64,000 nt of DNA. Source: Streptomyces sp. NBC_00377 (GTDB taxonomy: Bacteria > Actinomycetota > Actinomycetes > Streptomycetales > Streptomycetaceae). A model generated the notes under the pieces. That model saw nothing but the letters and a program-made list of their open reading frames with translations. It was not told the origin of the DNA and ran no database searches. The stretch's first letter is position 1. Each line of letters opens with the position of its first letter. Made by a program: the position numbers and the translations under genes. Below are positions 23,251 to 33,434 of this stretch, one piece after another. The stretch is from contig NZ_CP107958.1 of the NCBI RefSeq assembly GCF_036075115.1, positions 4,588,001-4,652,000 on the forward strand, read 5' to 3'.

Positions 23251-24759
23251 CTAGCCCCAGGTGATCAGCTTCTTCGGCTGCTCCAGGATCGCCGCCACAT
23301 CAGCCAGCACCTTGGAACCCAGCTCCCCGTCCACGAGCCGGTGGTCGAAGCTCAGTGCCAGTGTGGTCACCTGACGTGGCTTCACCTTGCCCTTGTGGAC
23401 CCACGGCTGGAGCTTGATCGCGCCGATCGCGAGGATCGCGGACTCGCCGGGGTTGAGGATCGGCGTGCCGGTGTCGACACCGAAGACGCCGACATTGGTG
23501 ATGGTCACCGTGCCGCCCTGCATGGCGGCCGGGGACGTCCGGCCCTCCCGTGCCGTCGAGACCAGCTCGCCCAGGGACTCCGCCAGCTGCGGCAGCGTCT
23601 TGGCGTGGGCGTCCTTGATGTTGGGGACCAGCAGTCCCCGGGGAGTCGCGGCCGCGATGCCCAGGTTGACGTAGTGCTTGACCACGATCTCCTGTGCCGC
23701 CTCGTCCCAGGAGGCGTTGATCTCCGGGTGGCGCTTGACGGCGATCAGCAGGGCCTTGGCGATCAGCAGGAGCGGATTGACCCGCAGGCCCTGCATGTCC
23801 TTGTCCTGCTTGAGCTCCTCGACCAGCTTCAGCGTGCGCGTCACGTCGATCGTCACGAACTCCGTGACGTGCGGCGCGGTGAACGCCGAGCCGACCATCG
23901 CCGCCGCGGTCGCCTTGCGGACACCCTTGACCGGGACACGGGTCTCCCGGGTCGTGTCGTACGACGGCACGAAGCCGGGCGCGGGGGCCGTGACCGGGAC
24001 CGGCGCCATGGGCGCCGCCGGCTGGACGGCGGGTGCGGCCGGAGCCGCCGGGCTCACCGCCGCGTGGACGTCCTCGCGGGTGATGATGCCGTCCGGACCG
24101 GACGGGACCACCGTGGCGAGATCGACCCCGAGGTCTTTGGCCAGCTTGCGCACGGGCGGCTTGGCCAGCGGCCGTTCCTTCACGGCGGGCGCGCCGCCGT
24201 GTCCGTTCAGCTCCGCCTGGACCGTGTCCGGAACCTGGGGGACCGCGATCTGCGGGCCCTTGCGCGGACGGCGCTTGGTGGAGGAGGCGGCCACGCCGTA
24301 CCCCACGAGGACCGGCTGCCGGCCCGAGCCCACGGACTTCGCCGCCTCGGCCTTCGGTTCTTCGGCGACCGGTGCAGCGGCGGTGGACGCTGCGGCCGTG
24401 GATGCTGCCGCGACCGGCTCCGGCCTCGGCTCCTGGGCGGCCGGCGCCTGCGCGCCCGCCTGCGCCGGCACCTCGGCCACCGGGGCGCCCCCGGCTCCGC
24501 CCGCCACATCCACCGCGATGATCGACATCCCCACGTCGACCGTGGTGCCCTCGGGGAAGTGCAGCGCGCGGACCACCCCGTCGTAGGGGATGGGCAGTTC
24601 GACGGCGGCCTTGGCCGTCTCGACCTCGCACACCACCTGGCCGTCCGTCACGGTGTCACCGGGCTGGACGTACCACTTGAGGATCTCGGCCTCGGTGAGC
24701 CCCTCGCCCACGTCGGGCATCTTGAACTCGCGTACGGACGCTTCCGTCATCGTCGTCAC
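23251..24759 (-). CDS. bkdH: Branched-chain 2-oxoacid dehydrogenase E2 (dihydrolipoyl acyltransferase)
   Basis: The E2 core transfers branched acyl groups from lipoate to CoA, yielding isobutyryl-, isovaleryl- and 2-methylbutyryl-CoA. From GTG 24759 (AGGAG six bases upstream) it has 502 residues. In order: lipoyl domain with lipoyl-lysine Lys50 (VETAKAAVE), an Ala/Pro linker (about 95-190), a peripheral subunit-binding domain (PPVRKLAKDLGVDLATV), a second linker, and the catalytic domain ending with the HRxxDG motif (SFDHRLVDGELG). An ATG nine bases inside is the alternative start. It is the last gene of a three-gene operon. I use bkdFGH for this cluster and bkdABC for the one next to bkdR, following the S. 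avermitilis scheme as I remember it. Confidence 0.93.
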   Translation of the reverse strand: MTTMTEASVREFKMPDVGEGLTEAEILKWYVQPGDTVTDGQVVCEVETAKAAVELPIPYDGVVRALHFPEGTTVDVGMSIIAVDVAGGAGGAPVAEVPAQAGAQAPAAQEPRPEPVAAASTAAASTAAAPVAEEPKAEAAKSVGSGRQPVLVGYGVAASSTKRRPRKGPQIAVPQVPDTVQAELNGHGGAPAVKERPLAKPPVRKLAKDLGVDLATVVPSGPDGIITREDVHAAVSPAAPAAPAVQPAAPMAPVPVTAPAPGFVPSYDTTRETRVPVKGVRKATAAAMVGSAFTAPHVTEFVTIDVTRTLKLVEELKQDKDMQGLRVNPLLLIAKALLIAVKRHPEINASWDEAAQEIVVKHYVNLGIAAATPRGLLVPNIKDAHAKTLPQLAESLGELVSTAREGRTSPAAMQGGTVTITNVGVFGVDTGTPILNPGESAILAIGAIKLQPWVHKGKVKPRQVTTLALSFDHRLVDGELGSKVLADVAAILEQPKKLITWG

Positions 24760-24769
24760 GACCCTCTCC

Positions 24770-25762
24770 TCAGTACGCCAGGGCACGGTCGACGGCGTCG
24801 AGCACCCGGTCCAGGCCAGGCAGGTACTCCTCCTCCAGGCGCGCCGGCGGGTACGGGGCGTGGTAGCCGCCGACCCTGAGCACCGGGGCCTCCAGGTGGT
24901 AGAAGCAGCGTTCGGTGATCCGGGCGGCGATCTCCGCGCCCGAGCCGAAGAACACCGGCGCCTCGTGGACGACGACCAGGCGGCGGGTCTTCTCCACCGA
25001 CGCCTGGATCGAGTCGAAGTCCAGCGGCGACACCGACCGCAGATCCAGGACCTCCAGGTTCTTGCCCTCCTCGGCGGCCGCGGCGGCGACCTCCTGGCAG
25101 AGCTTCACCATCGGGCCGTAGGCGACGAGAGTCAGGTCCGTGCCCTCGCGGACCACCTGGGCCCGGTGCAGGGGGCCGGGGATCGCCTCGGTGTTGACCT
25201 CGCCCTTGTCCCAGTAGCGCCGCTTCGGCTCGAAGAAGATCACCGGGTCGTCGCTCTGGATGGCCTGCTGCATCATCCAGTACGCGTCGGACGCGTTGGA
25301 CGGGGAGACGATCTTCAGGCCCGACACGTGCGCGAAGAGGGCTTCCGGCGACTCGGAGTGGTGCTCGACCGCGCCGATGCCGCCGCCGTAGGGAATGCGG
25401 ACGACGACCGGCAGTTTGACCTTGCCGAGCGAGCGCGCGTGCATCTTCGCGAGCTGGGTGACGATCTGGTCGTAGGCCGGGAACACGAAGCCGTCGAACT
25501 GGATCTCCACCACCGGACGGTAGCCGCGCAGGGCCAGTCCGATGGCGGTGCCCACGATGCCGGACTCGGCGAGCGGGGTGTCGATGACGCGGCTCTCGCC
25601 GAAGTCCTTCTGCAGGCCGTCCGTCACCCGGAAGACGCCGCCGAGCTTGCCGACGTCCTCACCCATGATCAGGACCTTGGGGTCCGCTTCCAGGGCGCGG
25701 CGCAGCGACTCGTTGATCGCCTTGGCCAGGGCCAGGTTCTTGGACGTCACACTCTCCGCCAT
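24770..25762 (-). CDS. bkdG: Branched-chain 2-oxoacid dehydrogenase E1 beta
   Basis: A 330-residue transketolase-like subunit that pairs with E1 alpha for thiamine-diphosphate-dependent decarboxylation of branched 2-oxoacids. Diagnostic stretches are LIMGEDVGKLGGVFRVTDGL (N-terminal pyrimidine-binding region), YDQIVTQLAKMHARS, RIPYGGGIGAVEHHSESPEA and ITERCFYHLEAPVLRV. ATG 25762 begins two bases past the E1 alpha stop, and the E2 start follows after about 10 bases. The operon is therefore tightly coupled. Length and content agree with BCKDH/2-oxoisovalerate E1 beta rather than pyruvate dehydrogenase. Confidence 0.95.
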   Translation of the reverse strand: MAESVTSKNLALAKAINESLRRALEADPKVLIMGEDVGKLGGVFRVTDGLQKDFGESRVIDTPLAESGIVGTAIGLALRGYRPVVEIQFDGFVFPAYDQIVTQLAKMHARSLGKVKLPVVVRIPYGGGIGAVEHHSESPEALFAHVSGLKIVSPSNASDAYWMMQQAIQSDDPVIFFEPKRRYWDKGEVNTEAIPGPLHRAQVVREGTDLTLVAYGPMVKLCQEVAAAAAEEGKNLEVLDLRSVSPLDFDSIQASVEKTRRLVVVHEAPVFFGSGAEIAARITERCFYHLEAPVLRVGGYHAPYPPARLEEEYLPGLDRVLDAVDRALAY

Positions 25763-25763
25763 G

Positions 25764-26987
25764 TCAGTTTCCCCCCGAACCCGCGGCGAAGCCGCTGTCA
25801 GATTCCGTCGCGAACGATGCCTGGTAGGCGGCGAACTGGGCCCGCTCCTCATCGACGAGGGCGTGTCCGTCCGCGTACACGTTCTCGAAGATGGCGAATC
25901 GGTCCGGGTCCGGCATGGCGCGGACCGCTTCGCGCACTCGCCTGCCCAACGCCTCGCTCTCGGCCTCGAGTTCCGCGAAGAATCCCTCGTCCGTGTGGTT
26001 TGAGGCCTCGAGGTAGCGGCGAAGGCGCAGGATCGGGTCCTTGGCCTCCCATGCCTCGCGCTCCTCGTCGGCCCGGTACTTCGTCGGGTCGTCGGAGGTG
26101 GTGTGGGCGCCCATGCGGTACGTGTACGCCTCGACGAGCGTGGGTCCGGCGCCGTCGCGGGCCCGGTCCAGCGCCCACCGGGTGACCGCGAGGCAGGCCA
26201 GGACGTCGTTGCCGTCGACGCGGACGCCCGGGAAGCCGTAGCCCTGTGCCCGCTGGTAGAGGGGCACCCGGGTCTGCTTCTCGGTGGGCTCGGAGATCGC
26301 CCACTGGTTGTTCTGGCAGAAGAACACCACCGGCGCGTTGTAGACCGCCGAGAAGGTGAAGGACTCCGCCACATCGCCCTGGCTGCTGGCGCCGTCGCCG
26401 AAGTAGGCGATCACCGCGCTGTCCGCGCCGTCCTTGGCGACTCCCATCGCGTAGCCCGTGGCGTGCAGCGTCTGGGAGCCGATGACGATCGTGTAGAGGT
26501 GGAAGTTGTTGCCGTTGGGGTCCCAGCCTCCGTTGTTCACGCCCCGGAACATGCCGAGCAGGTTGGTCGGGTCGACCCCGCGGCACCAGGCGACGCCGTG
26601 CTCCCGGTAGGTCGGGAAGACGTAGTCGTCGTCGCGCAGCGCCCGGCCGGAGCCGATCTGGGCGGCCTCCTGGCCGAGCAGCGAGGCCCACAGACCCAGC
26701 TCGCCCTGACGTTGCAGGGCGGTGGCCTCGGCGTCGAAGCGGCGGGTGAGCACCATGTCGCGGTAGAGGCCGCGGAGCTCCTCGGGGGTGACACCGGCGA
26801 CGTACTTGGCGTACTCGGCGTTCTTCGCGTTCTTGACCCGCTTGCCCTCCGGCGTCAGCAGCTGCACGAGTTCGGGCTCGGCGGCCTTCCTGGCGGTGGT
26901 GCGGGTGGTGCGCTCGGCGCCGGTGGTGCCGGCCTTGCTTCCGGCGCTGCGTCGCGGCTTGCGCGCGGCAGTGCTCTCCACGGTCAC
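25764..26987 (-). CDS. bkdF: Branched-chain 2-oxoacid dehydrogenase E1 alpha
   Basis: A 407-residue thiamine-diphosphate enzyme; TPP motif GDG...NN is visible as YFGDGASSQGDVAES to FCQNNQWAIS. It also shows QEAAQIGSGRALRDDDYVFPTYREHG and MGAHTTSDDPTKYR, typical of the dehydrogenase E1 family. Residues 1-50 are a basic, Ala/Thr-rich extension (RKPRRSAGSKAGTTGAERTTRT) not needed for catalysis. GTG 26987 was chosen for its AGGAG box; open frame continues to 27077. It is the first gene of the operon. The 571-base upstream region contains three palindromes that may bind regulators. Confidence 0.94.
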   Translation of the reverse strand: MTVESTAARKPRRSAGSKAGTTGAERTTRTTARKAAEPELVQLLTPEGKRVKNAKNAEYAKYVAGVTPEELRGLYRDMVLTRRFDAEATALQRQGELGLWASLLGQEAAQIGSGRALRDDDYVFPTYREHGVAWCRGVDPTNLLGMFRGVNNGGWDPNGNNFHLYTIVIGSQTLHATGYAMGVAKDGADSAVIAYFGDGASSQGDVAESFTFSAVYNAPVVFFCQNNQWAISEPTEKQTRVPLYQRAQGYGFPGVRVDGNDVLACLAVTRWALDRARDGAGPTLVEAYTYRMGAHTTSDDPTKYRADEEREAWEAKDPILRLRRYLEASNHTDEGFFAELEAESEALGRRVREAVRAMPDPDRFAIFENVYADGHALVDEERAQFAAYQASFATESDSGFAAGSGGN

Positions 26988-27558
26988 GTGTGCTCCTCCG
27001 TCGGTCCGGCCCCCGGGGTTGCCGGGATACCAGTGCGGCTCACCATTTCCGACACTCGTGCACGGGGTGGGTGCCACTCGGTCGGAACAGGTGTGACAGG
27101 TGCCCCGGCGAGCGCCCTGCGGTCATCACGTTACCCAGTGCTTCACATTTCTGTGAAACCCCTCCTGACCTGCGTTTTTGCTTGGATTTCCAAGTAAATC
27201 GGCAAAGTCGGGAGAGAGCCTGGTCACAGCCTTGCAGGAGGCCGGAGCAACGGCACGTTATCCCGGCCACCCAGTCCACGGGAAGACTCCGTTTGTGAGA
27301 CCGGGTACACACCCGAAGGTGGAAAAGTCATTGTTTTTCCACTCGCCGACCACCAGAAGGTGCGGCGCGGAATCAGTGCGACGCCGTCGGTCGAGGGCGA
27401 TTTCGAGACGGTCGACGGAGCCGCCCGCCCCCGGGGTCGGTGACCGTACATACACCGGGCGCGACCTGAAGCGACCGCGTGTGACACCTGTTGATCTTTG
27501 GTGACTGTCTGTGACAATGCCCAGCTCACAGCCTAGGCTCGTGCCCTAACATCGGGGC
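26988..27558. promoter_or_regulatory. Upstream region of bkdFGH with three palindromes
   Basis: No gene is seen in this gap between divergent units. Candidate operators are TTCACA-TTTC-TGTGAA (27142-27157), CTTGGATTTCCAAG (27181-27194) and GTGGAAAA...TTTTCCAC (27319-27342). The AT-rich run around 27165-27200 is the most likely bkdF promoter area. Assignment of any site to a named regulator is inference. Confidence 0.45.
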
Positions 27559-28965
27559 GTGCCGCGCTCCTGTGTACCCCCCTCCATGCTCCACGCGCCC
27601 CCTCTGGGCGCCCTGCTCCGCCGGTACGCCGCCGGCACCGCGCTCGCCTGCGAGCCCGTCGACGAAGGGCTGCTGAACCGCGGCTACCGGCTGCGCACCA
27701 CTCGCGGCCGCTACTTCCTCAAACATCATTTCGACCCGGAAACGGCCGACCCCGTCTCCATCGCCCGCCAGCACCGGGCCACCGAGCGTCTGGCCGCGCT
27801 CGGCGTCCCGGTCGCCCCGCCGCTGTCCTGCCACGACGGACGCACGGTCGCTGTCGTCGGCGGGCACGCCTACGCCCTGCACCCCTGGATCGACGGCCGC
27901 CACCGCCACGGCGCCCAGCTCACCCCCGGCCAGTGCGGCCGCCTCGGAGCCTTGCTGGGGGTGGTGCACGCCAGCCTGGAACAGGTGATGCGGGCGCAGG
28001 GCGAGCGGCCGCCTCCCGGGCGCACGGACCGGCCGTCCCCCGCGCGCGGGGAGCGCGTTCCCCAGGAGCGCGCCCACGACGCGGGGCGCAGGGACAGCCG
28101 AGGGCGCGGCGACATCCCAGGCCGTGAGGGCATCGGCCCGAGCCGTGGGGGCGGCGCAGGGCGCGGGGACGGTGCGCCACCGGCTCGCGAACCGGAGCGC
28201 CGCAACACCGCGTCCGAGCGGTCCGAGCGCCTCGCCCGCCCTGCAACCACGGGTCTCCCCGAACAGCGCGCCCGTGGTCAGGCCCTCAAGGGGCCTGCGC
28301 CCTCTGCCGAGCACGCCACGTCCGGCGAGCGCGCCACCGGTGCCGGGTGCGTCCCGCCCGGCGGGACCGCTGCCCCCGGCGTGACGGCCGCGCCCGTCAC
28401 GAGCCCCGACCCCGCCGACACCTTCGTCCTCATCGACGACCTGCTCGCGCGCGTGCGCCGAGACCGCCCCGCCGACTCCTTCGACGAGCTCGCCCGCCAC
28501 CGCCTCCTGGAGCGGCGCACCCTGCTGGAACGGCACGCGGACCGGCGTCCCCCGCACAGCGGCCCGGCCGGCTGGGTGCACGGGGACTTCCACCCCTTCA
28601 ACCTGCTCTACCGCGGGGACGCCCCGGCCGCCATCGTCGACTGGGACCGGCTGGGCGTGCAGCCCCGCGCCGAGGAGGCCGTGCGCGCCGCCGCGATCTT
28701 CTTCGTCCGTCCCGACGGCACCCTCGACCTGCCGAAGGCGAGGAAGTACGCACGCGCGTACCGGCGCGCGGCCGGGGCCACGCCCTCCGAACTCGCGGCG
28801 GCCGTGCACCGCGTCTGGTGGGAGCGCCTGAACGACTTCTGGATGCTGCGCTGGCACTACGAACGGGGCGACACCCGCGCGGACTCACAGTTCCCGGCGG
28901 CCTCGGCCCTCGCGGTCTGGTGGACCCGGGAGTACGACGCGGTGTGCGACGCGTTCGCGGAGTGA
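27559..28965 (+). CDS. Aminoglycoside-phosphotransferase-fold kinase with large linker insertion
   Basis: A 468-residue protein. The N-lobe (about 15-120) has VDEGLLNRGYRLRTTRGRYFLKHH, where the lysine would bind ATP. The C-lobe has the catalytic loop WVHGDFHPFNLLY and metal-binding AIVDWDRLG. Between the lobes (about 150-285) lies a disordered, charged Arg/Gly/Pro-rich insert of about 130 residues, unlike the compact fold of ordinary family members (about 300 residues). The family phosphorylates small molecules (choline, homoserine, aminoglycosides); the substrate here is unknown. GTG 27559 has no ribosome-binding site and a TAACAT element 13 bases upstream, so it may be leaderless; ATG 27586 is the alternative start. 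Confidence 0.82.
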   Translation: MPRSCVPPSMLHAPPLGALLRRYAAGTALACEPVDEGLLNRGYRLRTTRGRYFLKHHFDPETADPVSIARQHRATERLAALGVPVAPPLSCHDGRTVAVVGGHAYALHPWIDGRHRHGAQLTPGQCGRLGALLGVVHASLEQVMRAQGERPPPGRTDRPSPARGERVPQERAHDAGRRDSRGRGDIPGREGIGPSRGGGAGRGDGAPPAREPERRNTASERSERLARPATTGLPEQRARGQALKGPAPSAEHATSGERATGAGCVPPGGTAAPGVTAAPVTSPDPADTFVLIDDLLARVRRDRPADSFDELARHRLLERRTLLERHADRRPPHSGPAGWVHGDFHPFNLLYRGDAPAAIVDWDRLGVQPRAEEAVRAAAIFFVRPDGTLDLPKARKYARAYRRAAGATPSELAAAVHRVWWERLNDFWMLRWHYERGDTRADSQFPAASALAVWWTREYDAVCDAFAE

Positions 28966-28989
28966 CCCCGACCGCCCCGGAACGCACAA

Positions 28990-29024
28990 GCGCGCGTGGA
29001 GCCCGGCGAGGGGCCCACGCGCGC
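28990..29024. terminator. Hairpin between convergent phosphotransferase and kinase genes
   Basis: GCGCGCGTGG (28990-28999) pairs with CCACGCGCGC (29015-29024). It lies between genes ending at 28965 (plus) and 29048 (minus). Confidence 0.7.
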
Positions 29025-29047
29025 GTGAGGCGGATCGAGACGTGCGG

Positions 29048-30637
<1,590 letters not shown>

Positions 30638-30994
30638 CAGTCCTCGCCGTCGTTTCTGCCCGCGGTGCGCGCGGTGTTGTCACGGTCTCCGTCGGCCACG
30701 CTACAGCCTCCGCGCAAGCCTCCGGCCCGGGACGATCCCCGGAACACCGCCCGGGACGGGCCCGGGTGCCGGTCCTGGACCGGCCGGTCATCAAACCTGC
30801 ACTCCGTACCGACGTGCAAATTCCGTGTACCGGCCGTACGGCACCTGTAACGCTTGCGCGACGCTTCTTTCTCGTAGGGTCACGGAACGGGCACCGAGCT
30901 TGACGTGTCGGTGCCCTGCGGCAGACTTGGCCCGAATAGCACTATCGATCAACGACAGTCAACGGCGCCTGAGGGCCTACGGGGGACGCAGAAG
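30638..30994. promoter_or_regulatory. Divergent promoter region between two Ser/Thr kinases
   Basis: There is no gene in this 357-base gap. A hairpin GGGCACCGA (30889-30897) / TCGGTGCCC (30908-30916) with a 10-base loop lies about 80 bases before the plus-strand kinase start and could act in the leader. CGTAGGGTC around 30873-30881 resembles the -10 of an ECF-type promoter. Both are tentative. Confidence 0.4.
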
Positions 30995-32629
30995 ATGAGC
31001 CAGGACGGCGCGCAGGGCCGGTACGCGGGGCGGGCGCTCGCCGGCCGCTATCAGCTGCGCGACTTGCTCGGCGAGGGCGGTATGGCCTCGGTGCACCTCG
31101 CCTACGACGCCGTGCTCGACCGTCAGGTCGCGGTGAAGACACTGCACACCGAACTCGGCCGCGAGCAGGCCTTCCGCGAGCGCTTCCGCCGCGAGGCCCA
31201 GGCCGTGGCCAAGCTCACGCACACCAACATCGTCTCCGTCTTCGACACCGGCGAGGACGACGTCGGGGGATTGACGACCCCGTACATCGTCATGGAGTAC
31301 ATCGAGGGACGCCCCCTCGGCTCCGTGCTCGACGAGGACGTGCGCCGGCAGGGCGCCATGCCCGCCGACAAGGCGCTGAAGATCACCGCGGACGTGCTGG
31401 CCGCGCTGGAGATCAGTCACGAGATGGGGCTCGTCCACCGCGACATCAAGCCCGGCAACGTGATGATGACCAAGCGTGGCGTGGTCAAGGTGATGGACTT
31501 CGGCATCGCGCGCGCGATGCAATCCGGTGTCACCTCGATGACGCAGACCGGCATGGTCGTCGGCACCCCGCAGTACCTCTCGCCCGAACAGGCCCTGGGG
31601 CGTGCGGTGGACGCCCGGTCCGACCTGTACTCGGTCGGCATCATGCTGTTCCAACTGGTCACCGGACGGTTGCCGTTCGAGGCGGATTCACCGCTTGCGA
31701 TCGCGTACGCGCACGTGCAGGAGGAGCCGGTGGCTCCTTCCTCGATCAACCGGGCGCTGCCGCCGGCCGTCGACGCGCTGGTCGCCCGCGCGCTGAAGAA
31801 GAACCCGAACGAGCGGTTCCCGACCGCCGTCGCCATGCGGGACGAGTGCCTGCGCGTCGCCGCCTCCTTCCAGCCGGCCCCGCCGAGCATCGTCCCGGGA
31901 GCGCAGACGTCGAGCGGCGCGGGCGTCGGTTCCGCGGTGTTCCCGCCGGTCGGCCAGGGCACCCCGGCACCTCAGCCCGGCGTCCAGACGCCGTACCAGC
32001 CCGCCCCGACCCCGAACCCCTACGGCACCCCGACGCCGTCCCCCTCCTACGGCTACCCGAGCCAGGGCGGCTACCAGACGCCCGCTCCGGCCTACGGCCA
32101 CCAGCAGGCCCCGCACACGCCGCCCGCGTACAACCTCAGCCCTCAGCCGTCCACCTCGGTGTCCTCGGGCGGCGGGGGCCGCAGGAACAGCAAGGCGGTG
32201 CTCATCGGCTCGGCCGTGGTCGCCGTGACGGTGGTCGGCGGCCTCATCGCCAGCCTCTCCCTGAACGACGGCAACGGCGACGACGCCAAGGGCGGTACCA
32301 CCAGCTCCTCGCCGTCGGCGTCGAAAGCGGCGGACTACCGCGGGCCCGACACCGCCAAGACGATCGAGTCGACGGAGTGCTCCGAGCCGCAGGAGTCGTA
32401 CAACGACCCCGACAAGATCCGGGTGCCGAACTTCAAGTTCAAGTACATCGACTCGGTCAAGGAGTGCTTCCAGGCCGCCGGCTGGCAGTACAAGATCACG
32501 AAGATGGACGAGAACACCTACGGCGACGGGGCGGTCATGGACCAGTTCCCCTCCGCCGGAACGGACGTCGACCCGAAGGACATGCCCGAGATCGAGATCA
32601 AGGTCTCCACGGGCAACCCGGCGTCATGA
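30995..32629 (+). CDS. Membrane Ser/Thr protein kinase with C-terminal PASTA-like domain
   Basis: A 544-residue kinase from ATG 30995. The kinase domain (about 15-280) carries LGEGGMASVH, ATP-binding Lys48 (VAVKTL), HRDIKPGN, DFGIA and GTPQYLSPEQ, and the activation loop has TSMTQTG. A Pro/Gln/Tyr-rich linker (about 295-390) leads to one membrane segment (AVLIGSAVVAVTVVGGLIASLSL). The extracellular end (about 475-540; KIRVPNFKFKYIDSVKECFQAAGW, VMDQFPSAGTDV) is a single PASTA-like module. PASTA domains of related kinases bind muropeptides. It is a paralogue of the divergent kinase at 29048 and of PknB at the right edge. A strong terminator follows the stop. Confidence 0.93.
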   Translation: MSQDGAQGRYAGRALAGRYQLRDLLGEGGMASVHLAYDAVLDRQVAVKTLHTELGREQAFRERFRREAQAVAKLTHTNIVSVFDTGEDDVGGLTTPYIVMEYIEGRPLGSVLDEDVRRQGAMPADKALKITADVLAALEISHEMGLVHRDIKPGNVMMTKRGVVKVMDFGIARAMQSGVTSMTQTGMVVGTPQYLSPEQALGRAVDARSDLYSVGIMLFQLVTGRLPFEADSPLAIAYAHVQEEPVAPSSINRALPPAVDALVARALKKNPNERFPTAVAMRDECLRVAASFQPAPPSIVPGAQTSSGAGVGSAVFPPVGQGTPAPQPGVQTPYQPAPTPNPYGTPTPSPSYGYPSQGGYQTPAPAYGHQQAPHTPPAYNLSPQPSTSVSSGGGGRRNSKAVLIGSAVVAVTVVGGLIASLSLNDGNGDDAKGGTTSSSPSASKAADYRGPDTAKTIESTECSEPQESYNDPDKIRVPNFKFKYIDSVKECFQAAGWQYKITKMDENTYGDGAVMDQFPSAGTDVDPKDMPEIEIKVSTGNPAS

Positions 32630-32647
32630 CCCCGTGACGCGAGACGA

Positions 32648-32676
32648 AAGGGCCCGGCGTCGGACGCCGGGCCCTT
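32648..32676 (+). terminator. Terminator after PASTA-like kinase gene
   Basis: GGGCCCGGCG (32650-32659) and CGCCGGGCCC (32665-32674) form a perfect 10-bp stem with loop TCGGA, flanked by AA and TT and followed by TCTCTTA. Confidence 0.85.
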
Positions 32677-32725
32677 CTCTTACGGCTACGGGCAGGGAAG
32701 TGAGTACGGGTACGGGCCTGCGGCC

Positions 32726-33271
32726 CTAGAGGTACGGCCCGCCGGAGCGGCCCCCCGCGCGCGGTTCATCGGCGCCGTCGAGGCTCGCCCCCGGCGGCAG
32801 CGCCCGCCTCATCTGCTCCAACTGGGCGCGCGCCGCCATCTGCTGGGCGAAGAGGGTGGTCTGGATGCCATGGAAGAGGCCCTCCAGCCAGCCGACCAGC
32901 TGGGCCTGGGCGATGCGCAGCTCCGCGTCGCTCGGGGTCGAGTCCTCGTTGAACGGCAGGGAGAGCCGCTCCAGCTCCTCGACCAGCTCAGGCGCCAGGC
33001 CGTCCTCCAGCTCCTTGACCGAGCTCGAGTGGATCTCTTTCAGCCGGACCCGGCTCGCCTCGTCCAGAGGAGCCGCGCGCACCTCCTCGAGCAGCTGCTT
33101 GATCATGCTGCCGATCCGCATGACCTTCGCCGGCTGCTCGACCTGCTCGGTCACCGGGATCTCACGGGAGTCCTCGTCAGCGTCGATGTCACCGAGCGCC
33201 ATGCCGTCCTGGCCTACGACCAGGATCTTCTGGGCGTTCTCCGGCGACCTTTCGTTCCTCGGCATCTCCAT
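32726..33271 (-). CDS. bpa: Bacterial proteasome activator (Bpa/PafE)
   Basis: A 181-residue protein forming ATP-independent ring activators of the 20S proteasome. After a disordered start (MEMPRNERSPENAQK) come a conserved ILVVGQDGMALG segment and the long helices typical of Bpa: VMRIGSMIKQLLEEVRAAPLDEASRVRL, VKELEDGLAPELVEELERLSLPF and LRIAQAQLVGWLEGLFHGIQTTLFAQQMAARAQLEQM. The C-terminus ends GGPYL, matching the GQYL-type motif that docks into proteasome alpha-subunit pockets in mycobacteria. ATG 33271 has a GAGAG box 9 bases upstream; ATG 33265 is an alternative. Proteasome genes themselves are not in the window. Confidence 0.9.
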   Translation of the reverse strand: MEMPRNERSPENAQKILVVGQDGMALGDIDADEDSREIPVTEQVEQPAKVMRIGSMIKQLLEEVRAAPLDEASRVRLKEIHSSSVKELEDGLAPELVEELERLSLPFNEDSTPSDAELRIAQAQLVGWLEGLFHGIQTTLFAQQMAARAQLEQMRRALPPGASLDGADEPRAGGRSGGPYL

Positions 33272-33434
33272 GCCGCCATTCTCTCGCACACCCCCACCTC
33301 ATCACCGGGGCGCCCCCCGGGAAAGGTGATCCACTGTTTCCGTTCGGCGGAGTCCGGAATGCGGCGGTGAATCACGGATGTGAGGCTTGTTGCGTCTTTT
33401 CTTGGCGACCGGGCACCGGGAGGGGGTCACGGAC

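Noticed and set aside
23251..26987. Pyruvate dehydrogenase complex
   Set aside because: Separate E1 alpha and E1 beta with this sequence type, plus the neighbouring second cluster and bkdR, fit branched-chain dehydrogenase; actinobacterial pyruvate dehydrogenase uses a single-chain E1.
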